The position numbers and the translations under genes are program-made. From NCBI GenBank assembly GCA_018828205.1, contig JAHJWA010000402.1, forward strand, positions 1 to 13,686: a stretch of 13,686 bases of DNA, read 5' to 3'. The stretch is from Alphaproteobacteria bacterium. GTDB lineage: Bacteria > Pseudomonadota > Alphaproteobacteria > Sphingomonadales > Sphingomonadaceae. The notes beneath the pieces were generated by a model. That model worked only from the letters and a program-made list of their open reading frames with translations, searched no databases and was not told the DNA's origin. Below are positions 1-6,874 of this stretch, piece after piece; position 1 is the first letter of the stretch; each line of letters begins with the position of its first letter.

Positions 1-3000
1 AATCTCTACGGCGCGGCGGTGCTCCACGACGTGGTGCTGTCCGATCCGCAAGGGCCCTTCATGACCATCCCGCGCGCCGAGGTGGACTGGAACCCCGGCG
101 GCTGGCTCAACAACACGCTCGATATCGACAGCTTCACCGGGCGCCGCGCGACGCTGATCCGGATTCCCGAATTTCTGCCGAGCGAGGAGGATGGCCCGAT
201 CCTGCCGGGCTTCGACATCGCGATCGACCGCTTCGAGATCGACCGGCTGACGCTCGCGCAGGGGATCATCGGCGATCGCGCCGAGATGCTCAGCCTGCTC
301 GCCGAGGTCCAGGTCCGCGACCGGCGGCTAAAGATGACCGCTCGCGGAGGTCTGGGTACCGACCGCTTCGCCGCGCTGGTCGATGCGGCGCCCGATAACG
401 ACGTGTTCGATCTCGGTCTCGACTACCGCGCGCCGCAGGGCGGCACGATTTCGCGCCTGCTCGGGACGAATGAGGCCTATCGCGCGCGGGTAGCGGGCGA
501 GGGCAGCTGGGATCGCTGGGATGGCGCGCTGGCAGTCAATCGCGAGGAGGAGAGCCTCGGCGCCTTCAAGCTTACCAACCGCGGCGGTCGCTTCTCGCTG
601 GTCGGACAGGCGCGGCCCGAGGGCCTGCTTGAAGGCCTGCCCGCGCGGTTGGCGGGCGGCACGGTGTCGCTCAAGGCGCAGGCGACGATCGCCGAACGCC
701 GTATCCGCGGCAGCTACGCCTTCCGCAGCGATGCCTTGACGGGCAGCGCGCGCGGGCTGGTCGATCTCGCCGAGAACCGCATTTCCGATTTTGCGCTCGA
801 CGCGCGGCTGCTCGAGCCGACCGTATTCGGCGACGGCTTCCGCCTAGACGACACCAGCGTGATCGCCACGCTCGATGGCGCCTTCAACGACCTCGCCATC
901 GAACACACGCTCGAAATCGGGCGGCTGACCGCGGGCGAGACCCGCATCGAGGGGCTGACCCAGCGCGGGCTCGCCACCTACGACGGCGTCCGCTGGACCG
1001 TCCCGCTCGCCGCCTCCGTCGAGCGAATCGCGACCGGCAACGAGCTGCTCGATCCGCGGCTGGTGCGCGGGCGCGCAGGCGGCCTGCTGGTGCTCCAGGG
1101 CGACCGGCTGCTGTCGGACAATCTCGAACTTTCCTTCCCCACCGCCGATGCGCGGCTCGCGCTGCAGGGCGATCTGGGGGCGGGCACCTACAATCTGATG
1201 GGCGACGTCCGCGCCCGGCAGCTGGCCTTCGACGATGTCGGCGGGGTCAATGGCGGTGCGCGCTTCACCGCCGCGATCGGTCCGGGCAGCTGGAACGTCG
1301 CGGCCAATGTCGATGCGCGGGTCGCCCCGGTGGCCAACGCCACGCTGGCCAATCTCGCGGGCGACCCGATCCGTGTGCGCGGCGGAATCCGCATCGGATC
1401 GAGCACGCCGATCGTGTTCCAGGACATGCGGATCGATGCCGCCAAGCTCACCGCGCGGCTCGATGGCCGGGTGACCGATGGCCGCACCACGGTCGCGGGC
1501 AGCGGTCGCCATGTCGATTACGGTCCCTTCACCGTCGAAGCGCAGATCACCGATGCCGGACCCGAAGCGGTGCTCGTCTTCGCCAATCCGCTCCCGGCCG
1601 CAGGCCTCACCGACGTCCGCGTGGCGATCTCGCCGCTGGGCGAGGGTTTTCGGATCGAGACGCAGGGCGGCTCGACGCTGGGTCCGTTCGACGGCGTGCT
1701 CGGGCTGGTCGCCCCCGCCGGCGGACCGGTGCGGATCGAGATCGAACGGCTCTCGGTTTCGGACTCGCAGGTGACCGGCAGTCTCGCTCTGCTCGACGGC
1801 GGGGTCGCCGGCGATCTGGCGCTGAGCGGCGGCGGGCTCGACGGGACCATCGCGCTCGCACCGCGCGGTGGCGGGCAGGGCTTCGACATCGATGTGAGGG
1901 CGCGCAACGCCAGCTTCGGCGGCGCCACCCCGATCCGCATCGCCCGCGCCGATATCCGGGCGCAGGGGCTGATCGCCGAGGGCAGCTCGACCTTCTCGGG
2001 CAGCGCCCGCGGGGCGGGGCTGACCTATGGCACGCTGTTCCTCGGCCGCTTCGCCGCGCAGGGCGAGGTCACCGACGGCACCGGCCGGATCGACGCTTCG
2101 GTCGCCGGGCGCCGCGGCGGCAGCCTGCGGCTCGATCTCCAGGCGGGGATCACCCCCGACCGGGTGACGGTCGCGGCGCGCGGCGAATTCGCCGGCAAGC
2201 CGGTCTCCATGCCCGGTCGCGCCGTGCTGACGCGGCTCGAGGATGGCGGCTGGGAATTGCAGCAGACCAGGCTCGATTATGGCGACGGCGCGGTGGTGGC
2301 CGCGGGCCGTTTCGGCGGGGACGAGCTCGCTTTCGATCTCAAGTTGGCGGGCATGCCGCTGTCGCTAGCCGATATCGTCGTCACCGATCTGGGCCTCGGC
2401 GGCACGATCTCGGGCGCGGTCGACTATTCGCTCGGTCCGGACGGCCTGCCGCGCGCGCAGGCGCGGGTGAAGATCGACGATCTGACCCGATCCGGGCTGG
2501 TGCTGTCCAGCCGCCCGGTCGATCTCTCGCTGGTTGCGGCGCTGACCGCCAACCAGTTGCAGACCCGCGCGGTGCTGGGCAACGAGGATATCCGCCAGGG
2601 CCGTCTTCAGGCGCTGATCACCCAACTGCCGCAATCGGGCATGCTGCTCGAGCGGATCCGCGCCGGGCGGCTGTTTGCGCAATTGCGCTATGAGGGCGCG
2701 GCCGAGAGCCTGTGGCGGCTCGCCGCGATCGATGCCTTCGACCTCACCGGCCCGGTCGCGATCGCTGCCGACGCGAGCGGCACGCTCGCGAACCCGCAGG
2801 TGCGCGGCTCGGTAAGCAGCGACGATCTGCGGGTGCGCAGCTCGCTTTCGGGCACCGATATCCGCAATGTCAGCGCGCGCGGCCGCTTCACCGGCTCGCG
2901 GTTGCGGCTGACCAGTTTCTCGGGTCGCATCGGCGAAAGCGGCACGGTCAAGGGCAGCGGAATCGTCGATCTCGCCGGGCTTGGCGAGCGGGTCGAGGGA

Positions 3001-3981
3001 CGCTTCCTCGAGACCCGCGGGCCGACGCTCGATCTGCGAGCCTCCGCCACCAATGCACGGCTGCTCAACGCCAACGGACTCGACGCCACCGTCACCGGTC
3101 CGCTGCGGATCGTTTCCGACGGGCTGGGCGGGACGATCGCTGGGCGCGTCACGATCAACCGGGCGAGCTGGGGCCTCGGTACCGCAGGCGACGACATGGC
3201 ACTGCCGCGGATCAGCACCCGCGAGATCAACCTGCCGTCGGATACCGGGCCGCGCGTCTCCGCGAGCCGTCCGTGGCGCTATCTCATCAACGCCCGCGGC
3301 CCGAGCCGGATCGATGTCGACGGGATGGGGCTCGACAGCGAATGGGGCGCGGACATCATCCTGCGCGGCACCACCGACGAGCCCCGGATCGGTGGCGAGG
3401 CGCGCGTCGTCCGCGGCAGCTACAGCTTCGCGGGCACCCGCTTCGAGCTCGAACGCGGGGTGATCGAATTCGACGTCAACGGACCGATCGATCCGCGGAT
3501 CGATATCCGCGCGGTGTCGCAAGCCAATGGCATCGATGTCGAGGTGCGGGTGGCGGGCAACGCCATGCAGCCCGAGATCACCTTCTCGTCCAACCCCTCG
3601 CTGCCCGAAGAAGAAATCCTCGCCCGGCTGCTGTTCGGCGGCTCAATCACCACGCTTTCAGCCACCGATGCGCTTCAGCTGGGCGCGGCGCTGGCCAGCC
3701 TGCGCGGCGGAGGCGGCCTTGACCCGATCAACCAGCTGCGCAGCGCGATCGGGCTCGACCGGCTGCGCATCGTCGGCGCCGATCCGGCGCTCAACCGCGG
3801 CACCGCGGTGGCGCTGGGCAAGAATTTCGGTCGTCGGTTCTATGTCGAGATCATCACCGACGGACAGGGCTATTCGGCGACCGAGGTGGAGTTCCGGGTG
3901 ACCAGCTGGCTGTCGCTGCTGGCCTCGATCTCGACCATCGGCCGCGAAAGCGTGCTTGCCGAGATCAGCCGCGATTACTGA
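1..3981 (+). CDS. tamB: TamB-type translocation and assembly module protein (5' partial)
   Basis: The frame is open from base 1, so the 19-21 GTG is internal; the true start, with the expected N-terminal membrane anchor, lies upstream. About 1326 residues are visible. Known for the family: TamB is anchored in the inner membrane, spans the periplasm as a long beta-rich groove, and works with the Omp85 protein TamA in outer-membrane protein insertion and lipid transport. Seen here: a start region with the family pattern of short beta strands (DPQGPF, then VDWNPGGWL), more than 1000 residues of repetitive Gly/Asp/Arg-rich beta-strand sequence, and a C-terminal DUF490/TamB domain. That domain carries the hallmark segment GNAMQPEITFSSNPSLPEEE followed by ILARLLFGG (about bases 3556-3642) and ends in a beta-strand-like VLAEISRDY. 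A tamA gene would be expected just upstream. The 3' end overlaps the convergent fasciclin gene by 7 bases. Confidence 0.93.
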   Translation, partial: NLYGAAVLHDVVLSDPQGPFMTIPRAEVDWNPGGWLNNTLDIDSFTGRRATLIRIPEFLPSEEDGPILPGFDIAIDRFEIDRLTLAQGIIGDRAEMLSLLAEVQVRDRRLKMTARGGLGTDRFAALVDAAPDNDVFDLGLDYRAPQGGTISRLLGTNEAYRARVAGEGSWDRWDGALAVNREEESLGAFKLTNRGGRFSLVGQARPEGLLEGLPARLAGGTVSLKAQATIAERRIRGSYAFRSDALTGSARGLVDLAENRISDFALDARLLEPTVFGDGFRLDDTSVIATLDGAFNDLAIEHTLEIGRLTAGETRIEGLTQRGLATYDGVRWTVPLAASVERIATGNELLDPRLVRGRAGGLLVLQGDRLLSDNLELSFPTADARLALQGDLGAGTYNLMGDVRARQLAFDDVGGVNGGARFTAAIGPGSWNVAANVDARVAPVANATLANLAGDPIRVRGGIRIGSSTPIVFQDMRIDAAKLTARLDGRVTDGRTTVAGSGRHVDYGPFTVEAQITDAGPEAVLVFANPLPAAGLTDVRVAISPLGEGFRIETQGGSTLGPFDGVLGLVAPAGGPVRIEIERLSVSDSQVTGSLALLDGGVAGDLALSGGGLDGTIALAPRGGGQGFDIDVRARNASFGGATPIRIARADIRAQGLIAEGSSTFSGSARGAGLTYGTLFLGRFAAQGEVTDGTGRIDASVAGRRGGSLRLDLQAGITPDRVTVAARGEFAGKPVSMPGRAVLTRLEDGGWELQQTRLDYGDGAVVAAGRFGGDELAFDLKLAGMPLSLADIVVTDLGLGGTISGAVDYSLGPDGLPRAQARVKIDDLTRSGLVLSSRPVDLSLVAALTANQLQTRAVLGNEDIRQGRLQALITQLPQSGMLLERIRAGRLFAQLRYEGAAESLWRLAAIDAFDLTGPVAIAADASGTLANPQVRGSVSSDDLRVRSSLSGTDIRNVSARGRFTGSRLRLTSFSGRIGESGTVKGSGIVDLAGLGERVEGRFLETRGPTLDLRASATNARLLNANGLDATVTGPLRIVSDGLGGTIAGRVTINRASWGLGTAGDDMALPRISTREINLPSDTGPRVSASRPWRYLINARGPSRIDVDGMGLDSEWGADIILRGTTDEPRIGGEARVVRGSYSFAGTRFELERGVIEFDVNGPIDPRIDIRAVSQANGIDVEVRVAGNAMQPEITFSSNPSLPEEEILARLLFGGSITTLSATDALQLGAALASLRGGGGLDPINQLRSAIGLDRLRIVGADPALNRGTAVALGKNFGRRFYVEIITDGQGYSATEVEFRVTSWLSLLASISTIGRESVLAEISRDY

Positions 3982-4556
3982 TCGACGGGCGCCGCGCCAG
4001 CATCGGGCACGGTAAGAACTGCGTCGATCGGCACGACCACGCCATTGCCGGATTCGGCCGCTTCGTCGGTGAAGCGGGCGCTCGCGCCATTGCTGTGGGT
4101 CGTGACGATGGTCTCTCCGTCGAGCGTGAAGCGCACCGCGCCGCCGCCCACCGTGGTCATGGTCGCGCTGCCGCCGCCCGCCTCGATCGCCGCCAGGATC
4201 GCGGTGGGGGTGACATGGCCGGGAAGCACGTGCTCGCGCAACAGGCCGATCAGCACCGGGCGCTCCTCGAACGACAGCAATTGCTCGGCATCCGCGCCCA
4301 GCGCGTCGAAAGCGGCGTCGGTCGGGGCGAGCACCGTGTAGCTGCCCGCACCATCGAACACCTCGTTCAGCTGAGCGACGGACAGCGCTTCGGAAATGGT
4401 GCCGAGCTCGCGATGCCCCGCGATCGCCTGGTTGAGTGTTTCGCCATCGGTGGTCAGCAGCGCCGGTTGCTCTTCCTCGCCCGAGCCGCAGGCGGCGGTC
4501 GCCAGCGCCAGGGGCAGCAAGGCGCTCCCGAGCAGGGTTCGGATCGTGTGGGTCAT
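3975..4556 (-). CDS. Fasciclin (FAS1) domain lipoprotein
   Basis: This 193-aa protein has a signal sequence ending in LALATAAC, so Cys23 is the likely lipidated residue and the mature protein should be tethered to a membrane in the periplasm. Residues about 37-183 form one FAS1 domain: YTVLAPTDAAF at 73-83 (H1 motif), the LREHVLPG segment near 106-113, and NGVVVPIDAVL at 171-181 (H2 motif). FAS1 domains are adhesion or protein-interaction modules; the bacterial role is usually unknown and no enzyme activity is implied. I chose the ATG at 4556 because AGGAG lies 6 bases upstream. An alternative ATG at 4571 adds five residues (MQERP) and shares one base with the stop of the upstream gene (TGATG), so coupled translation is possible. 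The gene is probably cotranscribed with the upstream exported protein. Its stop lies inside the end of convergent tamB. Confidence 0.9.
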   Translation of the reverse strand: MTHTIRTLLGSALLPLALATAACGSGEEEQPALLTTDGETLNQAIAGHRELGTISEALSVAQLNEVFDGAGSYTVLAPTDAAFDALGADAEQLLSFEERPVLIGLLREHVLPGHVTPTAILAAIEAGGGSATMTTVGGGAVRFTLDGETIVTTHSNGASARFTDEAAESGNGVVVPIDAVLTVPDAGAAPVDQ

Positions 4557-4562
4557 CGGGCG

Positions 4563-4567
4563 CTCCT
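4563..4567 (-). promoter_or_regulatory. Ribosome binding site deciding the fasciclin gene start
   Basis: AGGAG on the minus strand lies 6 bases before the ATG at 4556, but overlaps the codons that follow the alternative ATG at 4571. It therefore favours the shorter start. It sits just past the upstream gene's stop, so ribosomes finishing that gene could reload here. Confidence 0.6.
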
Positions 4568-4570
4568 GCA

Positions 4571-5638
4571 TCAGGTCAAAAGATCGATCGCGTCGCTGAC
4601 CAACCGCGTCTTGGGATCGAGGCGGTACACATAGCCATCGACGTAACGATAGGCGGCTTCCGGGGAATCGGCGTAGCGGCCCTGATAGGGGTAGGGGACG
4701 TTGTAGACATCGTAGCCTGCAGGCATGGGTTCGCCGACTGCGACTTCCTCATCGGTCAGCAACGCGGCGACCGACTGGATCGCGGCGCTCTGCGGATCAA
4801 GGCGGTAGAGCGTGGAGTCGGCGTAGCGATAGCTACCGGGCTGGCCGAGGTTGTAGAAATCGACCAGATAGGGGGGGACGTTCTTTGTGCCGTAGGATCC
4901 GGGCCAGATATTGCCGGCCGCCAGCGCGCCGCCAAGCAGCGGGATATAGCCAGCCACGCCGCTATCCTCGGCAAGCTGCATCAGATACCCGTCGCGGTAG
5001 CGATATCGCCCGGGATCGAAGCCGGTCAGTCCGAACAGCAGCGGCGAATAGGCGCGCCCGAGAAGGCTGTCGCGCTGGCTCGCGGGCGAGCGCGATTGAC
5101 CCGCAGGCTGGCAGCCGCCGGTCTTGGCAAGCCCGGGGGGGCAGCGTGCGAGCATGCGAACGCTGCGGTCGAGCGGCCCCGAGACCATGCGTTGGAGCAC
5201 CCGCTCGGTGCCCTGGCGCGAGAACAAATCGCTTAGCCCGGTTGCAGCACGTGAATCGCTCCGCGGGGCAGCTTCGGCCCGGCCAGCCGCGGGTTGCGGG
5301 GGCCGCCGCGCCTCGCTTTGCTCGCGGCTTGAAAGAATGCCGTCCACCACGCGCCGGGCCTCGGGTTGGTCGTCGTGCAAAGGACGCAGATCGACCGCGG
5401 GCCGGGATCGCTCGTTGGCACCTGCGGGCTCGTCGCGGGCGTCACGGCCATCGCCTCGCCGCTCCTCCGGCCCGATACCGTTCTGCTGCTCGGCACCTTC
5501 GCGCTCAACCCGCGCTTTACTCGGCTGCTCTGGCCCGTTCCGACTGGTATTCTGACTGGCATTCTCATTGGTATTCTGGGCAAGTGTTCCCGACGCGGCC
5601 AGCGCAAGCGCGGCCACGCCCAGACTGATTCTAAACAT
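4571..5638 (-). CDS. Exported protein with three YRYxDG repeats, function unknown
   Basis: I do not recognise this 355-aa protein. Residues 1-20 form a signal peptide with a likely AxA-type cleavage after TLA. Residues about 21-130 are low-complexity and hydrophilic (Asn/Gln/Glu/Arg/Pro-rich), probably disordered. A short segment with two Cys (166 and 176) follows. The C-terminal half has three related units at about 211-236, 269-294 and 329-354, with the pattern YRY-x-D-G/S-xxx-Y/M-x-L-D/A-P/E followed by a hydrophobic stretch; the last two contain LYRLDPQS and VYRLDPKT. They faintly recall the C-terminal strand of RcnB-like periplasmic proteins, but I would not assign that family. AGGAG lies 7 bases before the ATG. 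The stop overlaps an alternative start of the fasciclin lipoprotein gene (TGATG), suggesting an operon and a shared envelope role. Confidence 0.85.
   Translation of the reverse strand: MFRISLGVAALALAASGTLAQNTNENASQNTSRNGPEQPSKARVEREGAEQQNGIGPEERRGDGRDARDEPAGANERSRPAVDLRPLHDDQPEARRVVDGILSSREQSEARRPPQPAAGRAEAAPRSDSRAATGLSDLFSRQGTERVLQRMVSGPLDRSVRMLARCPPGLAKTGGCQPAGQSRSPASQRDSLLGRAYSPLLFGLTGFDPGRYRYRDGYLMQLAEDSGVAGYIPLLGGALAAGNIWPGSYGTKNVPPYLVDFYNLGQPGSYRYADSTLYRLDPQSAAIQSVAALLTDEEVAVGEPMPAGYDVYNVPYPYQGRYADSPEAAYRYVDGYVYRLDPKTRLVSDAIDLLT
4577..5008 (-). repeat. Three degenerate protein-level YRYxDG repeat units
   Basis: These codons cover residues 211-354 of the exported protein and contain its three related units, spaced about 58-60 residues apart. 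Units 2 and 3 are each preceded by a Pro/Tyr-rich stretch (VPPYLVDFYN and VPYPYQGRYA). The first unit is the most diverged. The similarity is at protein level; the DNA copies are not near-identical, so this looks like old internal duplication. Confidence 0.6.
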
Positions 5639-5651
5639 CGGTTAACTCCTG

Positions 5652-5665
5652 GTTGCAAATGCAAC
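5652..5665. promoter_or_regulatory. GTTGCA-N2-TGCAAC dyad before the exported protein gene
   Basis: A perfect 6-bp inverted repeat with a 2-base centre lies immediately upstream of the AGGAG site of the exported protein gene. It could be a small operator. The 2-base centre is too short for a stable RNA hairpin loop unless the inner pairs open. I cannot match it to a named regulator. Confidence 0.3.
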
Positions 5666-5724
5666 GTGGCGCGAGCCAGCCGGTTCCAGACCCGGGCCGC
5701 GCAGACCCGCATGAAACCGGGGGT

Positions 5725-6309
5725 TCAGCTGCCCGCAAGGTAAAGCCGGGCCTCGGCCGCGCGGCGTCGGACCAGACCCGCCATGATCCGCCCGCCGGCG
5801 TGCTTCCAGCGGCCGAACTCGGCGGCTGCAGCAGGCCAATCGCCCGCCAGGTGATGCCGAAGCAGCGTCGAGCGTGGCAATGCGCCGGTGTTGTAGTGAA
5901 AGCTGACGAGCGCATCGAACTGTGCCTGACTGGTGGGAGAGGCGCCCAGCGAGCGCCCGACATCGCCGGCGTAGCGGATGAGATCCTGCGCCAGACGCTC
6001 GTCGCACTGCGCTTGAGTCCAGACCGTGCCGGGACCGATCCCCGCACCAGTCGCACCCCAGCCGATTGTCCAGGGATCGCCGCCGCTGCCCGGGTCCGGA
6101 TAGGCCTCGACCAACCCGTCGGCCCGCTTGCGCTCACAGCCCTCGAAGCGCTTGATAAGTGCGATGCCCTCAACGCTTAGAGTGCGCAGCGGGGCGGTTT
6201 CTGCCCCGAGGGACGCATTGATGGCGCGGTCCAGAGCCGCGACCTCCGCCTGGCGAAACCCGTGCCCGAGCATTGCGCGCACCGCATCGAAAATCGTCCT
6301 GCGCTGCAT
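5725..6309 (-). CDS. Phage-type lysozyme (glycoside hydrolase family 24)
   Basis: This 194-aa protein belongs to the T4/P22-like lysozymes (muramidases), which cut the MurNAc-GlcNAc bond of peptidoglycan. Residues about 43-192 are the GH24 domain. The likely catalytic Glu56 lies in KRFEGCE, with Asp72 in AYPDP and Thr81 in WTIGWGAT. The C-terminal signature includes SFHYNTGALPRSTLL, then WKHAGGRIMAGLVRRRAAE (169-186). Residues 1-40 form a charged, helical extension (IFDAVRAML, then AEVAALDRAI) of a kind I recall from sphingomonad GH24 proteins. No signal peptide or signal anchor is visible, so secretion would need a holin or lysis. No holin, spanin or phage structural gene lies nearby, so it is either a prophage relic or a domesticated gene. 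The ATG at 6309 has a weak GAGG site 8 bases upstream. Confidence 0.9.
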   Translation of the reverse strand: MQRRTIFDAVRAMLGHGFRQAEVAALDRAINASLGAETAPLRTLSVEGIALIKRFEGCERKRADGLVEAYPDPGSGGDPWTIGWGATGAGIGPGTVWTQAQCDERLAQDLIRYAGDVGRSLGASPTSQAQFDALVSFHYNTGALPRSTLLRHHLAGDWPAAAAEFGRWKHAGGRIMAGLVRRRAAEARLYLAGS

Positions 6310-6469
6310 GTTGCTGCCTCATTCCTGCCGAATCGAGGCGCGGTAAATAGGCAGGATGATGGCGTGTAGGAAAATGGTTTTTGCGCGATCCCTTCGTTTT
6401 GCGCCGCACCAGGCCACCGTGGCTCGACCGCGCTCGACACGGACGCGATATGATGCGCCGTCAGATAGC

Positions 6470-6550
6470 TCGTCATTGCGAGGAGCCGCAGGCGACGCGG
6501 CAATCCAAGGTGCCGGTCTATGGATTGCTTCGCTTCGCTCGCAATGACGA
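6470..6550. repeat. REP-like palindromic element (81 bp)
   Basis: The outer arms are a perfect 13-bp inverted repeat, TCGTCATTGCGAG (6470-6482) and CTCGCAATGACGA (6538-6550). The inner arms are a perfect 7-bp repeat, CAATCCA (6501-6507) and TGGATTG (6521-6527), around a 13-base loop. Between inner and outer arms the two sides differ (18 versus 10 bases), so the folded form is a long stem with an asymmetric internal loop. The ends and the GCGAGGAGCCGCAGGCGACG-type interior match a dispersed repeat style that I know from many proteobacterial genomes and that is often mistranslated into false ORFs. Such elements are mobilised in trans and sit between genes. No associated transposase is present here. 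Confidence 0.8.
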
Positions 6551-6602
6551 GACAAGGGACGCCCCCCTTCGCCATGTGTCCGCGCCAACCCAAGCGACCT
6601 GA

Positions 6603-6648
6603 CAAGAACTCTTGACTGACAAGAGTTCTTTACAGTAAAGAGCTCTTG
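6603..6648. promoter_or_regulatory. Three 12-bp palindromes at exact 17-bp spacing (candidate operator array)
   Basis: The copies are CAAGAACTCTTG (6603-6614), CAAGAGTTCTTT (6620-6631) and AAAGAGCTCTTG (6637-6648). All fit MAAGA-N2-TCTTK and are separated by 5-base spacers (actga, acagt). Because each unit is itself a near-palindrome, larger foldbacks also exist, for example 6618-6632 against 6636-6650 with one mismatch. They lie directly before the Xre-type regulator gene and cover its likely promoter, so the natural reading is autoregulation by that protein. This is an inference. Confidence 0.65.
6612..6640 (+). promoter_or_regulatory. Candidate promoter of the regulator/membrane-protein cassette
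   Basis: TTGACT (6612-6617) is a good -35 element. At 17 bases' distance the -10 would be GTAAAG (6635-6640), which is poor; TAAAGA at 18 bases is slightly better. Transcription would start near 6647, leaving a leader of about 20 bases containing AGGAGG. The -35 overlaps palindrome 1 and the -10 overlaps palindrome 3, so a bound repressor would block polymerase. Confidence 0.4.
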
Positions 6649-6654
6649 TCAGGC

Positions 6655-6660
6655 AGGAGG
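6655..6660 (+). promoter_or_regulatory. AGGAGG ribosome binding site deciding a TTG start
   Basis: A full AGGAGG lies 7 bases before the TTG at 6668. It is the strongest Shine-Dalgarno site in the window and settles the rare TTG start of the regulator, since no ATG or GTG in that frame lies near its N-terminus. Confidence 0.8.
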
Positions 6661-6667
6661 CGGGCCG

Positions 6668-6874
6668 TTGGAAAACCGGTTGAAAGGCTATCGCGAGCGG
6701 CAGGGCTGGAGTCAGGGCGAGCTTGCCCGCCGGCTCGGCGTCTCGCGCCAGACCATCAACGCGGTCGAGACCGACAAATACGATCCCTCGCTGCCGCTGG
6801 CGCTGCGCATGGCCAGGCTGTTCGGCGTGGCGGTGCCCGACCTGTTCATCGATCACTGGGAGCCCGAAGAATGA
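6668..6874 (+). CDS. Small Xre/Cro-type helix-turn-helix regulator
   Basis: The 68-aa protein is essentially one HTH_3 domain. The helix-turn-helix covers about residues 15-34 (SQGELARRLGVSRQTINAVE), with SRQTINAVE as recognition helix. The tail KYDPSLPLALRMARLFGVAV is typical of very small Cro-like regulators that bind DNA as dimers. The start is TTG, supported by AGGAGG 7 bases upstream and by the standard N-terminal helix NRLKGYRERQGWS. The stop overlaps the next ATG (ATGA, 4 bases), so the membrane protein is translationally coupled. The three palindromes upstream are the likely binding sites, implying negative autoregulation of the pair. Small regulators of this kind are often encoded next to uncharacterised membrane proteins; the signal sensed is unknown. 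Confidence 0.9.
   Translation: MENRLKGYRERQGWSQGELARRLGVSRQTINAVETDKYDPSLPLALRMARLFGVAVPDLFIDHWEPEE

Larger units (their letters stand above)
6310..6667. other. 358-base intergenic region between lysozyme and regulator genes
   Basis: This is the longest gene-free stretch in the window. It holds the leader of the minus-strand lysozyme gene, a REP-like palindrome (6470-6550) and the triple operator with promoter of the plus-strand regulator (6603-6660). I see no convincing gene or RNA in 6310-6469. Small open frames crossing the palindrome are translations of the repeat, not genes. Confidence 0.7.

Noticed and set aside
2365..3522. A 385-codon open frame antisense to tamB
   Set aside because: It lies wholly inside tamB, has a composition expected from the complement of high-GC codons and shows no domain. 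Similar long antisense frames occur throughout this window.
6470..6550. Possible CRISPR repeat or small RNA gene
   Set aside because: There is a single palindromic copy with no spacers, no promoter of its own and no terminator. It fits a REP-type repeat better.
6177..6605. Minus-strand frames across the REP-like repeat, giving peptides such as VIASEAKQS and HCERSEAI
   Set aside because: These peptides are well-known false translations of this kind of dispersed palindrome. No ribosome site or domain supports them.
6646..6870. N-terminal extension of the membrane protein in its own frame
   Set aside because: It would run out of frame through the whole regulator gene. The ATGA overlap start at 6871 and the basic residues before the first membrane helix explain the protein fully.
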